64,000 nucleotides of DNA from Clostridiales bacterium CCNA10 (GTDB taxonomy: Bacteria; Bacillota; Clostridia; Oscillospirales; Oscillospiraceae): contig AP018533.1 in assembly GCA_003573975.1 (NCBI GenBank), positions 434,001 to 498,000 of the forward strand, read 5' to 3'. Below the pieces are notes generated by a model, which was given only the letters and a program-made list of their open reading frames with translations, made no database searches and was not told the origin of the DNA. Position numbers and translations under genes: made by a program. Below, piece after piece: positions 33,435-43,134 of this stretch (positions are counted from its first letter, which is position 1; each line of letters starts with the position of its first letter).

Positions 33435-34838
33435 TTGAAAATCGTGATCGTAGGAAACGGCAAGGTCGGTTTTTCCCTGGCGGAACAGCTGGTCCGGGAA
33501 AAGTATGACGTTGTCATTGTGGATCTGCGGGAGGACACCCTCCGCCGGGCCGCGGATGCCCTGGATATTATGAGCGTGAAGGGAAACGGGATCTCCGCCG
33601 CCACCCTGATTGAGGCGGGGGCGCCGGACGCAGATCTGCTGGTGGCCGCCACCAACTCGGACGAGATCAATATGGTGTGCTGCCTGACTGCCAAGCATTT
33701 GGGAGCCAAGTATGCTATCGCCCGCATCCGCAACCCGGAGTATAACACGGGGCTGAGTGACTTGAAGCGGAACATGGGCATCGATATGGTCATCAATCCG
33801 GAGAACGCCACGGCGGTGGAGATTTCCCGCCTGCTCCGCTTTCCTCCTGCTGCCAATATCGAGACCTTCTGCCGCGGCCGGGTGGAGCTGATCGGGTTCC
33901 GCCTTTTGGAGGAGGACTTTCTGGTCAACCGCCCCCTCCACGCCCTGTCGGACCAGGTCAAGCAGCTCTCGCTGCTGTTCTGCGCCGTGGAGCGGCCTGG
34001 GGGCGAGGTGGTTATCCCAAATGGCTCCTTTGTGCCCCAGGCGGGAGATAAACTCTATCTCATCGGGCGTCCCTCCAGCCTGGACCAGTTTTTCCGCCTT
34101 CTGGGGCGGTACAGCCCAAAAGTGAAGAGCGTCTTTATCGTCGGCGGCGGAAAGATCTCCTTGTATCTGTCGGCCGTGCTGGAGAAGATGAAGATGCGGG
34201 TCAAGATCGTGGAGATCCAGAAGGACCGCTGCCGCTTCATCAGCGAGCGGCTCCCCCACACCACGGTGATCTGCGGCGACGGCACCGACCAGGAGCTGCT
34301 GGAGTCGGAGCGGATGACCGCCTCGGACGCCTTTGTGGCCCTCACGGACCGGGACGAGGACAACCTGATCCTCTCCCTGTACGCCATGCAGAAGGGGGTC
34401 CAGAAGGTCGTTACCAAATCCAACCGGCAGAACTATGCCGGCATCGCCCAGACCATCGGCCTGGACAGCGTGATCTCCCCTAAGCTGATCACTGCGGCCC
34501 AGATCCTTCAGGTGGTTCGGGGGATGCAGAACTCCCAGGGCAGCGTGATGAACACCCTGTACCGGATCGCTGACGGCTCCGCCGAAGCCATGGAGTTCAC
34601 AGCCAGCGCCAATACCCGCCACCTGGGGGTTCCCCTGAAGGACCTCCAGCTGAGGAAGGGGATCCTGATCGCCGTGCTGGCCCGGGGAGGGGACATCATC
34701 ATTCCGGAGGGCTCCTCCAGCATCCGGGAGGGAGATTCAGTGATCCTGATCTCCCGGGATCTGCGTATCCTGGACTTGAACGACATCTATGAGGATGAGG
34801 GCGCCTTCCCTGTCCCGGGAGGAAGCAATGAACATTAA
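33435..34838 (+). CDS. trkA: Trk potassium uptake protein TrkA
   Basis: A 467-residue peripheral protein made of two RCK units, each with an NAD-binding Rossmann half (VIVGNGKVGFSLAEQL at the N-terminus, VFIVGGGKISLYL near residue 234) and a small TrkA-C lobe. It gates the TrkH channel in response to nucleotides. The start is TTG after GAGAGG. It overlaps trkH by 11 bp, so the two subunits are coupled. Full length. Confidence 0.95.
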   Translation: MKIVIVGNGKVGFSLAEQLVREKYDVVIVDLREDTLRRAADALDIMSVKGNGISAATLIEAGAPDADLLVAATNSDEINMVCCLTAKHLGAKYAIARIRNPEYNTGLSDLKRNMGIDMVINPENATAVEISRLLRFPPAANIETFCRGRVELIGFRLLEEDFLVNRPLHALSDQVKQLSLLFCAVERPGGEVVIPNGSFVPQAGDKLYLIGRPSSLDQFFRLLGRYSPKVKSVFIVGGGKISLYLSAVLEKMKMRVKIVEIQKDRCRFISERLPHTTVICGDGTDQELLESERMTASDAFVALTDRDEDNLILSLYAMQKGVQKVVTKSNRQNYAGIAQTIGLDSVISPKLITAAQILQVVRGMQNSQGSVMNTLYRIADGSAEAMEFTASANTRHLGVPLKDLQLRKGILIAVLARGGDIIIPEGSSSIREGDSVILISRDLRILDLNDIYEDEGAFPVPGGSNEH

Positions 34839-36264
34839 GCTTGTCCTGAGACTGGTGGGGCGGGTAATGGCGGCGGAGTCCTTTGCCCTGTTCTTCCCGA
34901 TGGCGGTCGCCCTGCTGTACCGGGAGAGCCCTGTGCCCTTCCTGTTGAGCATCCTGATCATCCTGGCCATCAGCCTGCCCCTGGCCTCCATGCGCACAGA
35001 AAAGCACTTTTTCCTTCGTGAGGGCTTTGTCTCTGTGGGGCTGATCTGGCTGGTCACCGGTGTGGTGGGCGGGCTGCCCTTCTACTTCTCCGGATATTTT
35101 GAGTCCTTTGTGGACTGTATCTTTGAGACCTGCTCCGGCTTTACCACAACAGGGGCCACCATCCTGGTGGACATCGAGGCGCTGCCCCGTGGGATCCTGT
35201 TCTGGCGCTCCTTCACCCACTGGCTGGGCGGCATGGGTGTGCTGGTGCTGGCCACGGCGATCCTCCCCTCTCTGGGGGTGCCATCCCACTATCTGACCCA
35301 GGCGGAGAGCCCTGGGCCGGTCTTTTCCAAGCTGGTCCCCAAGCAGTCTCAGACCTCCAAGATCCTGTATACCATTTACTTCGCCATGACCTCTCTGGAG
35401 GTGGTCCTCCTCAAGCTGGCGGGGATGCCCCTGTACGACGCATTTATCCACGCCTTTTCCACCGCGGGGACCGGCGGCTTCTCAAACCGGAACGCCAGCG
35501 TGGGAGCGTACGGCAGTCCGGTGATCGATATGATCATCGCGGTGTTTGCCCTGCTGTTCTCCGTCAATTTCAGCGTGTATTTTCTGGTGCTCCACCGCCG
35601 CTTGAAGGAGGCGCTGAAGAGCGATGAGCTGCGCTTCTTCCTGGGGGTGGTTGCAGCGGCTACTGTGGTGATCACGCTGGACCTGCTTCCCATATACCAG
35701 AACACCCTGGAGAGCCTGCGCTATGCCTTTTTCCAGGTGGCCTCTATCATTTCTACCACCGGTTTTGCCACGGCGGACTATGTCCTGTGGCCCCAGCTGT
35801 CCCGGCTGGTGCTGGTCCTGCTGATGTTCTGCGGCGCCTGCGCCGGCTCCACCGGCGGCGGCATCAAATGCTCCCGGGTGCTGATGCTGCTGCGGGCCAT
35901 CCGCCGGGAGATCCACCAGATCGCCCATCCCCGGTCGGTGGAGGTGGTCAAGCTGGACGGCAAGGTGGCGGAGGAGTCCACCGTCCACTCCGTTCTGGTC
36001 TTTGTGGGGTGCTACGGCCTGATCCTGCTGGGGGCTGCCCTGGTGGTATCGCTGGACAAGATGCCATTTGACGTGTCCTTCTCTGCCGCGCTCACCTGCC
36101 TGAGCAATGTGGGCCCGGGCCTGGCAGCTATCGGCCCCACCGGGAACTTTTCCGGGTTCTCGGATCTGTCTAAGCTGGCGCTGTCCCTGTGTATGATCGT
36201 GGGACGGCTGGAGATCTTCCCCATCCTGGTCATGTTCAGCGCCCGTACCTGGCGGCGGGACTGA
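34828..36264 (+). CDS. trkH: Trk potassium uptake channel TrkH
   Basis: A 478-residue membrane protein of the TrkH/KtrB superfamily with four P-loop repeats. Filter-type glycines are visible in TCSGFTTTGATI, HAFSTAGTGGFSN, ASIISTTGFATADY and LTCLSNVGPGLAAIGPTG. It mediates cation-coupled K+ uptake together with TrkA. The ATG at 34828 has GGGAGG five bases before it, inside the trkA end; the longer frame to 34789 is not needed. Normal length. Confidence 0.95.
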   Translation: MNIKLVLRLVGRVMAAESFALFFPMAVALLYRESPVPFLLSILIILAISLPLASMRTEKHFFLREGFVSVGLIWLVTGVVGGLPFYFSGYFESFVDCIFETCSGFTTTGATILVDIEALPRGILFWRSFTHWLGGMGVLVLATAILPSLGVPSHYLTQAESPGPVFSKLVPKQSQTSKILYTIYFAMTSLEVVLLKLAGMPLYDAFIHAFSTAGTGGFSNRNASVGAYGSPVIDMIIAVFALLFSVNFSVYFLVLHRRLKEALKSDELRFFLGVVAAATVVITLDLLPIYQNTLESLRYAFFQVASIISTTGFATADYVLWPQLSRLVLVLLMFCGACAGSTGGGIKCSRVLMLLRAIRREIHQIAHPRSVEVVKLDGKVAEESTVHSVLVFVGCYGLILLGAALVVSLDKMPFDVSFSAALTCLSNVGPGLAAIGPTGNFSGFSDLSKLALSLCMIVGRLEIFPILVMFSARTWRRD

Positions 36265-36271
36265 ATTATAC

Positions 36272-36319
36272 AGAAAAGCCTGTCAAAATGTCTGAACTGG
36301 CATTTTGACAGGCTTTTCT
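36272..36319 (+). terminator. Terminator of the trkAH operon
   Basis: A perfect 19-bp inverted repeat (36272-36290 and 36301-36319) with TTTTCT at the end, directly after trkH. Confidence 0.85.
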
Positions 36320-36441
36320 GCGTCTTAAACGGACTTGAACTTGTGCCGCTTGGTTGAATAGTGATGATGTCTATACAAATTTTAGATTGGAATTATACCT
36401 TAAAAATTTAGATTAAGAGAACAATAAAATGAAATTCTCTG

Positions 36442-36469
36442 TTGCGATTCCTGCAAAATGTGATAGAAT
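36442..36469 (+). promoter_or_regulatory. Promoter of the pyrophosphatase gene
   Basis: TTGCGA (36442-36447) and TAGAAT (36464-36469), 16-bp spacer, in an AT-rich gap. The leader is about 80 nt. Confidence 0.55.
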
Positions 36470-36555
36470 AGAAATAAGAACGGAGCTATATGATTAAAGT
36501 TGTGCGTTACATCAAACTAATGTAATAGATCCGGAAAGAAGGAGCGTGGATTGAT

Positions 36556-38634
36556 TTGGAGAACTTATATTGGATCGGTTTCCTGGGCGCGGCCGCGGCG
36601 ATCCTGTTTGCGTGGCTGCAAAGCAGGCGGGTGCTGGCTTTTTCAGAGGGCAGCGACGCCATGAAAAAGATCGCCTCCGCCATCCGCTCGGGGGCAAACG
36701 CGTACCTGTCCCACCAGTATGCCACCGTGGCGAAGGTCTTTGTGGTGGTATTCATTCTGCTGCTGGTCATGGCCTTCGGCACAGGGGGAGCCATGCTCTC
36801 CAAGTTTACCCCCTTCGCCTTCCTGACCGGCGGGATCTGGTCCATGCTGGCCGGTCTGGTGGGGATGAAGATCGCCACCAACTCCAATGCCCGCACCGCT
36901 CAGGCCGCCAGTGAGAGCTTGAACAAGGGCCTGCGGGTGGCGTTCTCCTCCGGCTCGGTCATGGGCTTCACCGTGGTCGGACTGGGGATGCTGGACATCT
37001 CCATCTGGGTTGTGATCCTCCGTCTGGGGGCCGGGATCGACGATCCGGTGACCCTGGGCAACATTATGGTGATGAACGGCATGGGGGCCTCCTTCATGGC
37101 CCTGTTTGCCCGGGTGGGCGGCGGCATCTATACCAAGGCCGCCGACGTGGGCGCTGACCTGGTGGGCAAGGTGGAGGCCGGTATCCCCGAGGATGACCCC
37201 CGCAACCCCGCCACCATCGCGGACAATGTGGGGGACAACGTGGGCGACGTGGCCGGCATGGGCGCCGACCTGTATGAGTCCTATGTGGGCTCCATCCTGG
37301 CGACCTTCTCTCTGGGGGCCTGCGCCGGATATGGCTGGAAGGGCATGATTCTGCCCATCCTGCTGGCAGTGTGCGGCATCCTCTGTTCCATCGTGGGCAC
37401 CTTCTTCGTCAAGACAGAGGAGAACGCCACCCAGAAGTCCCTGCTGCGCTCCCTGCGTACCGGGACCTATCTGGCGGCCGCCTTGTCCGCCCTGGCCGCC
37501 GCGCCGCTGACCTGGTTCGTCCTGGGCGACTGGGGCGTCTACGCCGCCATCCTCTGCGGGCTGGCGGGGGGCTGTGCCATTGGCTACTTCACGGAGTACT
37601 ACACCTCGGACACCTATAAGCCCACCCAGAAGCTGGCCGCCGCCTCTGAGACCGGTTCGGCCACCGTCATCATCGGCGGGCTCTCCCTGGGCATGATGTC
37701 CACCATCGCCTCCATCCTCATCGTGGCCGCCGCCATCCTCATCAGCTTCTATGCAGCTGGCGGCGGGGCTTCCTTTGACCGGGGGCTCTACGGCATCGGC
37801 ATCGCAGCCGTGGGGATGCTGTCCACCCTGGGCATCACCCTGGCTACCGACGCCTATGGACCTGTGGCGGACAACGCCGGCGGCATCGCTGAGATGTCCG
37901 GTCTGCCGGAGTCTGTTCGGGAGCGCACCGACGCCTTGGACTCTCTGGGCAACACCACCGCCGCCACCGGAAAGGGCTTCGCCATTGGCTCGGCCTCCCT
38001 CACCGCCCTGGCCCTGTTGGTCTCCTATGTGAATATCGTGGCGGAGAAGTCGGAGACGGCCCTGGACCTGTCCCTCACCAACCCCCTGATGCTGGTTGGA
38101 CTATTCCTGGGCGCTATGCTCACCTTTGTGTTCTCCGCCCTGACCATGAGCGCCGTCCAGACTGCGGCCCAGTCCATCGTGGTGGAGGTCCGCCGCCAGT
38201 TCCGGGAGATCGCCGGCATCATGGAGTATCAGATGGATCCGGATTACGCCTCCTGTGTGGCCCTGTGCACCAAGGGCGCTCTGCGGGAGATGGTGGCCCC
38301 GGCGCTGCTGGCCATTATCGTCCCCATCCTCACCGGCCTGCTCCTGGGCCCGGAGGGTGTGGTGGGCCTGTTGGGCGGTGTGTCCGTCACCGGCTTTGCC
38401 ATGGCGGTATTCATGTCCAACGCCGGCGGAGCCTGGGACAACGCCAAAAAGTACATCGAGGCTGGGCACCACGGAGGGAAGGGCTCCGACTGCCACAAGG
38501 CCGCCGTGGTGGGCGACACGGTGGGCGACCCCTTCAAGGACACCTCCGGCCCCTCTCTGAATATCCTAATCAAGCTGGTGTCCACCGTCTCCATCGTGTT
38601 CTCCGGCCTGATTGTCGCGTTTCATATTTTGTAA
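36556..38634 (+). CDS. hppA: Membrane-bound ion-pumping pyrophosphatase
   Basis: A 692-residue protein with about sixteen membrane segments. It hydrolyses pyrophosphate to pump H+ and/or Na+ out of the cell. The substrate signature is complete: [22 protein letters not shown] and [19 protein letters not shown] around residues 195-240. The motif [10 protein letters not shown] near 475 has Ala at the position that is Lys in K+-independent enzymes, so this is the K+-dependent class (known family rule). Start TTG with AAGGAG eleven bases upstream. It follows the trkAH operon, which would supply intracellular K+. Confidence 0.95.
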   Translation: MENLYWIGFLGAAAAILFAWLQSRRVLAFSEGSDAMKKIASAIRSGANAYLSHQYATVAKVFVVVFILLLVMAFGTGGAMLSKFTPFAFLTGGIWSMLAGLVGMKIATNSNARTAQAASESLNKGLRVAFSSGSVMGFTVVGLGMLDISIWVVILRLGAGIDDPVTLGNIMVMNGMGASFMALFARVGGGIYTKAADVGADLVGKVEAGIPEDDPRNPATIADNVGDNVGDVAGMGADLYESYVGSILATFSLGACAGYGWKGMILPILLAVCGILCSIVGTFFVKTEENATQKSLLRSLRTGTYLAAALSALAAAPLTWFVLGDWGVYAAILCGLAGGCAIGYFTEYYTSDTYKPTQKLAAASETGSATVIIGGLSLGMMSTIASILIVAAAILISFYAAGGGASFDRGLYGIGIAAVGMLSTLGITLATDAYGPVADNAGGIAEMSGLPESVRERTDALDSLGNTTAATGKGFAIGSASLTALALLVSYVNIVAEKSETALDLSLTNPLMLVGLFLGAMLTFVFSALTMSAVQTAAQSIVVEVRRQFREIAGIMEYQMDPDYASCVALCTKGALREMVAPALLAIIVPILTGLLLGPEGVVGLLGGVSVTGFAMAVFMSNAGGAWDNAKKYIEAGHHGGKGSDCHKAAVVGDTVGDPFKDTSGPSLNILIKLVSTVSIVFSGLIVAFHIL

Positions 38635-38679
38635 AATTCAGCCTGTGACTTAAAACGAGGTCCAGGCAGACACACAGTG

Positions 38680-38714
38680 CGCCCCGCGTCTCTCCAAACA
38701 GGAGGCGCGGGGCG
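38680..38714 (+). terminator. Terminator after hppA
   Basis: CGCCCCGCG (38680-38688) pairs with CGCGGGGCG (38706-38714) around an inner CTC...GAG pair, followed by GCTTCTGTTTGG. It ends the pyrophosphatase transcript. Confidence 0.6.
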
Positions 38715-39014
38715 GCTTCTGTTTGGCACGCCGTCAATAAAATCGAACAAACAGGACAAAATATTAACGACATCCGGTCTGAGTGGGCGGCATCCGTCCT
38801 TCAGTTTGAAAAAACTTCAGAATTTCCGATTTTTTTCCGGTGAGATCCTGGCCTTCCGCAGTTCGGAAGGGTTTCCAAAGTCTCACATGGAAACGGCGGG
38901 AGACTTCCCCTGGTTTGCCTCCGGCAGAGGCGGTCCATACTGGGAAAAGGCGGCCGGTGCTGGCCGCCGGAAACAGGATGGCCGCGGCAGTCCGCCTGGC
39001 CATCCGGGGGAGGG
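38715..39014. other. Gap before spoIVB
   Basis: About 300 bp without a supported gene. Overlapping frames in the GC-rich part look like shadows. A sigma-G or sigma-F promoter would be expected for spoIVB, but I could not identify one with confidence. Confidence 0.4.
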
Positions 39015-40127
39015 ATGAGATTGGAACAGGAGAAAAAACAACGGCGGCGGCCCGGATGGGCGGCGGCAGGGGCGGCGGCCTTGGGTCTGCTGCTGGCCTG
39101 CCTTCTGCCTGGAAGGCCCGTCTGGGCCGCGCCGGCCAGACCGGACGCGGTGGCGGCAGCCGCGGTGGCAGGCGCCGGCGGGGAGGTGATCCCGCTGGGC
39201 CGTGCGGTGGGCATCAAGCTGTTCTCGGACGGTGTGCTGGTGGTGGGACTGTCCTCCATTGACACGGCGGAGGGCCCGGCCGCGCCAGGACGGACCAGCG
39301 GCCTGAAGGCGGGAGATGTGATCACCCACATCGACCAGACTGAGGTGAACACGATTGAGGAGGTCCAAAAGCTGGTGACGCAGAAGCGGGACGCACCCAT
39401 GACGCTTCAGGTCCGGCGGGAGGGCTCGGCCCTCCAGCTGACGGCCCAGGCCGCCCGCTCCGAAGCGGGGGCATACCAGCTGGGCGTATGGCTTCGGGAC
39501 TCTATGGCGGGGATCGGGACCATGACCTTCTACGATCCTCAAAGCGGCGTGTTCGCCGCCCTGGGTCACGGGATCAATGATGTGGACACGGCCAAGCTGA
39601 TGCCTCTGGAGACGGGGAGCATTATGGAGGCCTCCGTGTCTGACGTGAAGCGGGGCCGGGCGGGGGAGCCTGGTGAGCTCCACGGAGAGTTCAACCTCAC
39701 CGAGGATCTGGGGGAGCTGTATGCCAACACCGACCGGGGGATCTTCGGGCGTCTGGACGGGAAGCAGCTGACCCAGGGCCTGGAGCCGGTGGCAGTGGCC
39801 TCCCGGGAACAGGTGCATGAGGGGAAAGCTGTCATCCGCTCTAATATCTCCGGCGAGCGGGTAGAGGAGTACAGCATTGAGATCACCCGTCTCTACCCGG
39901 AGACGGAGGGGGAGACCCGAAACATGATGATCCGGGTAACTGACCAGCGTCTGCTGGACGCGACCGGCGGGATCGTGCAGGGGATGAGCGGCAGCCCCAT
40001 CCTTCAGGACGGACGCCTGGTGGGCGCTGTCACCCACGTCCTGGTGAATGATGCCACCCGGGGGTACGGCATCCTGGCGGAGAATATGCTCCAAGCGGCG
40101 CAGGGCTTCCAGAGCAGCGCCGCGTAG
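39015..40127 (+). CDS. spoIVB: SpoIVB sporulation serine protease (peptidase S55)
   Basis: A 370-residue protein: basic N-terminus, membrane/signal segment (about 16-38), PDZ domain (about 65-140) and S55 protease domain (160-365). Diagnostic blocks are GIGTMTFYDP, ALGHGIND with the catalytic His185, and GGIVQGMSGSPILQDGRLVGAVTHVLVNDATRGYG with the catalytic serine near 325 and an Asp after it. In spore formers it is secreted from the forespore and triggers SpoIVFB and thus sigma-K. GGGGGAGGG abuts the ATG at 39015, so the TTG at 39021 (six-base spacing) may be the real start. It identifies the host as an endospore former. Confidence 0.95.
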   Translation: MRLEQEKKQRRRPGWAAAGAAALGLLLACLLPGRPVWAAPARPDAVAAAAVAGAGGEVIPLGRAVGIKLFSDGVLVVGLSSIDTAEGPAAPGRTSGLKAGDVITHIDQTEVNTIEEVQKLVTQKRDAPMTLQVRREGSALQLTAQAARSEAGAYQLGVWLRDSMAGIGTMTFYDPQSGVFAALGHGINDVDTAKLMPLETGSIMEASVSDVKRGRAGEPGELHGEFNLTEDLGELYANTDRGIFGRLDGKQLTQGLEPVAVASREQVHEGKAVIRSNISGERVEEYSIEITRLYPETEGETRNMMIRVTDQRLLDATGGIVQGMSGSPILQDGRLVGAVTHVLVNDATRGYGILAENMLQAAQGFQSSAA

Positions 40128-40149
40128 CGGGCAGAAAACACAGAAATGC

Positions 40150-40173
40150 AGGGCGGGGCTTTGGCCCCGCCCT
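40150..40173 (+). terminator. Terminator after spoIVB
   Basis: Perfect 10-bp stem AGGGCGGGGC/GCCCCGCCCT with a TTTG loop (40150-40173), 22 bp past the stop codon. Confidence 0.65.
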
Positions 40174-40265
40174 CGGCCTGTCAAAAACTCCGTACATAGT
40201 TTTGCATGGGCAACACCTTCGGTGACAACCATCTATTTTATATATGGGTTCATTCACTTTTTGAA

Positions 40266-40294
40266 TTGGACTTTTTGTGTAGTATTTGTATAAT
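40266..40294 (+). promoter_or_regulatory. Promoter of the secreted hydrolase gene
   Basis: TTGGAC (40266-40271) and a perfect TATAAT (40289-40294), 17-bp spacer, in a strongly AT-rich stretch. About 70 nt of leader. Confidence 0.75.
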
Positions 40295-40368
40295 TATTTT
40301 ATTCAATGCGATTTGTTTTGTTTGTTTTATACATTTTTGTATGATGCATGAAGGGAAGGTAGACACAC

Positions 40369-42903
40369 ATGAAATTTCACCGCCAGCTTCTCGCGCTGTC
40401 CCTCTCCGCTGCCCTGACTGCCGGGATGACCATCACAGCCTCCGCCCAGGGAACGGTGACCGTCTCCGTCAACGGGACAAAATCCAATGTCTCCGCATTC
40501 ACCAACGCTGACTGGCGCACCATGGTGCCCGCAGAGATCGCGGATTCCTTGGGTCTGAGCTATACCGCCCAAGACAGCAGTGTCACGTTCACCGGAAACG
40601 GCATCTCCCAGACCTACACCGCCGGAGTTCCTGTGGGCGACACGACCCCCGCTATGGTGGCCGGGAAGCTGTATGTACCTTTCTACCATCTGGCCCAGAC
40701 CTTCGGCTTTGAGGTCAGCTGGGACGGGGCCGCCAGAAATGCGGATGCCGCAGCCGGAAAAGCGGACACGGATTCCGTGGCACCCATCGATTTAAACGCC
40801 TATCTGCTGGATCATACTGAAAAAACAAATGACACGACGCGTGCGCTTCCCATTGACCGTACGGAGGTCAATGAACATCCCCTGACGGGATATTACGGCT
40901 ATACCCTGAGCAATGGCCGTACAATCAAGCTGTATATGCCAGAACACGCCGCCCTGCGCAGCTATATTACCGTAATCGCCATTCCGAATGGAGTCACAGA
41001 TACCTACGCTTTTTTGGAAGAACAGGGATGGATTGAGCAGGCCGATCAATATGGCGAGCTGCTCTTTGTTCTGGAACCTGCGAATGGCACCTGGGGTTCC
41101 GTCGAAGCCGAGCGTGATTATCTGAACATCTGTATCGGTGAGACCGTGGGCAATACGGCCTTTGATACCCGTTCTACCTCCAACAGCCTCCTCCAGTCCG
41201 GAACGGTTTCCCTCTCCGATGGGACTTCCTGCCCCGTTTTTACCGGACATTCCTGTAACTACTACGTGGGCTATGACGAGGGCTGCGCTGTTCTGGAATC
41301 CTGGACCTCCAACAACCCAATGTATGTAGCCGCACAGGCTCTGATCGCTGGGAAAAGTGCAGGCTCTGAGGTCCTGGATCACTCTGCCGCCCGCACATAT
41401 AACGGCATCAATACTGGTTCCTACTATCCCGGCATTGATGATACTGCCTTTGCGGAGCAGCTGGGAAAAATGGCCGCTGAAAAGGCTGCCCCCAGCGCAC
41501 AGTTCATTAAAAACTCAGATATTCCCGTTCCCACACTCCTGGCCGGATACAGCGAGCAGGACGAAAGTGTGGCTTATTGGAAGTCCGTCAACGACGCTGT
41601 GTCTACCAGTGAGGAAGGCGTTTACCGCCAGTCTCTCAACTCTGACGCCTGGCAGACTGCTTACGCCAACGACATTGCCAAACGCTGGGGCGCACAGTAC
41701 GGGATCTCTCAGGTCAAGGTGACGCAGGAAACCTCCCTGTCCGCTGCGGAGGTTCATGACTTCATGGATGGCTACACCCGCTATACCAATCCGTTTGCAT
41801 ACAGCAATGCGCTGGGTGTACGCACCGACTATTATCAGACAACGAAGGCGGCCCGGGAGGCGGCTGAAAATGGAAAGGTCCTCTCTTCCTACGCCTTTGA
41901 AGCTGTGGACGGGCAGGAGAAAACCGTTGAGCTCAGAGCGCTGAAGTCCACCCGGCTTACCAACCCCGGCGGCAGCGCAGTTTCCGGTACCCTGTATTCC
42001 TGTATTTCCGCCTTTCACGACTATGATGGAAATGGCGTGATGGACCCCCGCGAGACCATTATGTATATTCCAGACACGGCCAAAAAATACGGCGAGGACG
42101 GGGCGCCCGTGGTCGTGGTGTTCCCCGGCAACACCCAAGCTGCGGCAACCTTCTTTGACTGCTCCATGTGGTGGTCCATCGCCAATGATGAGGGCTGTGC
42201 CGTCATCATCATCGGCGAATACTGCAAGAACAGCGCCGCCGGATTGACCTATGAAGACGAGGCCGACAACGCGGACTTCTCCCGCTCCGCATTGCAGCTG
42301 ATGGACCGTGTGGTCAGTCAGGACGCTGGAGTAAAGATCAACATGGAGCGTGTATACGGCAGCGGCCACTCCCTTGGCTGCCGCACGGTCCAGACCTTGA
42401 CCCACAATAGCGAGGCTGGCAGCTACGCCGCCGTGGGCGCGACCTCCTTCCCCAACGCACAGTTCACCGCCGACGACCGTATGCCCTCCTATCTTCTGGT
42501 CGGTCAGGCCGACATCAGCGAGGCACTGCCTGATCCCCGTGCGAATGACCTGGTCAAAGATCCGTGGACAGTCACCGCAGACAGTGCGATTTATAACTGG
42601 GTCCGCGGCGCTTGCCAGATGAACGGTCTGGACTTCAGCTTTACCCCCAATGACCACAACAGCTTCCTGTCCACCTGTTCGGAGTATGTCGAAGCTGGTC
42701 GCTATTATACCTATACTTGGGCCGATGAAGCTCAGATCCCCTTGGTTCAGTTTACCCGCACACTGGCCCGGGAACATAACTGTTACCCCGAGGAATTCCG
42801 GCTGGCCAGGGACTTCCTGGAGCATTACAGCCTTTCTGAAGACGGGACTCGCTATTACAGCCCCTCTGCCTTTGAGAAAGATGACGCAGTGGCCATTTCC
42901 TGA
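40369..42903 (+). CDS. Large secreted alpha/beta-hydrolase with N-terminal copper-amine-oxidase-like domain
   Basis: An 844-residue secreted protein. Signal peptide 1-26 (cut after TASA). A copper-amine-oxidase N1-like (stalk) domain follows (about 28-125), with VPAEIADSLGLSYT and LYVPFYHLAQTFGFEVSW. A long middle region of unclear fold runs to about 570. Then comes an esterase-type hydrolase with VVVVFPGNTQAAATFFDC (oxyanion strand) and GSGHSLGCR, where Ser668 is the nucleophile; NDHNS near 762 may supply the His. It resembles PHB-depolymerase-like esterases. The stalk domain commonly binds the cell wall. Substrate unknown. AT-richer, Phe/Tyr-rich codon use differs from its neighbours. Confidence 0.78.
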   Translation: MKFHRQLLALSLSAALTAGMTITASAQGTVTVSVNGTKSNVSAFTNADWRTMVPAEIADSLGLSYTAQDSSVTFTGNGISQTYTAGVPVGDTTPAMVAGKLYVPFYHLAQTFGFEVSWDGAARNADAAAGKADTDSVAPIDLNAYLLDHTEKTNDTTRALPIDRTEVNEHPLTGYYGYTLSNGRTIKLYMPEHAALRSYITVIAIPNGVTDTYAFLEEQGWIEQADQYGELLFVLEPANGTWGSVEAERDYLNICIGETVGNTAFDTRSTSNSLLQSGTVSLSDGTSCPVFTGHSCNYYVGYDEGCAVLESWTSNNPMYVAAQALIAGKSAGSEVLDHSAARTYNGINTGSYYPGIDDTAFAEQLGKMAAEKAAPSAQFIKNSDIPVPTLLAGYSEQDESVAYWKSVNDAVSTSEEGVYRQSLNSDAWQTAYANDIAKRWGAQYGISQVKVTQETSLSAAEVHDFMDGYTRYTNPFAYSNALGVRTDYYQTTKAAREAAENGKVLSSYAFEAVDGQEKTVELRALKSTRLTNPGGSAVSGTLYSCISAFHDYDGNGVMDPRETIMYIPDTAKKYGEDGAPVVVVFPGNTQAAATFFDCSMWWSIANDEGCAVIIIGEYCKNSAAGLTYEDEADNADFSRSALQLMDRVVSQDAGVKINMERVYGSGHSLGCRTVQTLTHNSEAGSYAAVGATSFPNAQFTADDRMPSYLLVGQADISEALPDPRANDLVKDPWTVTADSAIYNWVRGACQMNGLDFSFTPNDHNSFLSTCSEYVEAGRYYTYTWADEAQIPLVQFTRTLAREHNCYPEEFRLARDFLEHYSLSEDGTRYYSPSAFEKDDAVAIS

Positions 42904-42938
42904 CTTTTGCCCATCTCTGCCTTCCAATCATACAAGCG

Positions 42939-42967
42939 GCCGTCCTCAGTTTGGGGGCGGCTGCTTG
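42939..42967 (+). terminator. Hairpin after the secreted hydrolase gene
   Basis: CAAGCGGCCG pairs with CGGCTGCTTG (G-T pairs) around TCCTCAGTTTGGGGG; then TGTGCTTGTCAAAAA. Stem strength is moderate. Confidence 0.5.
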
Positions 42968-43009
42968 TGCTTGTCAAAAAAATTCAATGAAAACTGGACT
43001 TTTCCGACG

Positions 43010-43043
43010 CTCACCGGGCGGGGCCGAAGCCCCGCCTGGTGAG
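43010..43043 (+). other. Strong hairpin upstream of the Rrf2 gene
   Basis: A 15-bp stem with one mismatch (43010-43024 and 43029-43043), CGAA tetraloop. It lies just before the Rrf2 promoter; it may end read-through from the hydrolase gene. Confidence 0.6.
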
Positions 43044-43057
43044 CTGCTGGGAAACCC

Positions 43058-43086
43058 TTGAAATTCGGTCCGCGCTATGGCATAAT
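43058..43086 (+). promoter_or_regulatory. Promoter of the Rrf2 regulator
   Basis: TTGAAA (43058-43063) and CATAAT (43081-43086), 17-bp spacer, about 50 bp before the start codon. Confidence 0.65.
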
Positions 43087-43134
43087 AAGAGCAGTAAAAC
43101 AGACACTTGGCTCCGTAAGGGAGGGACAGACGCA

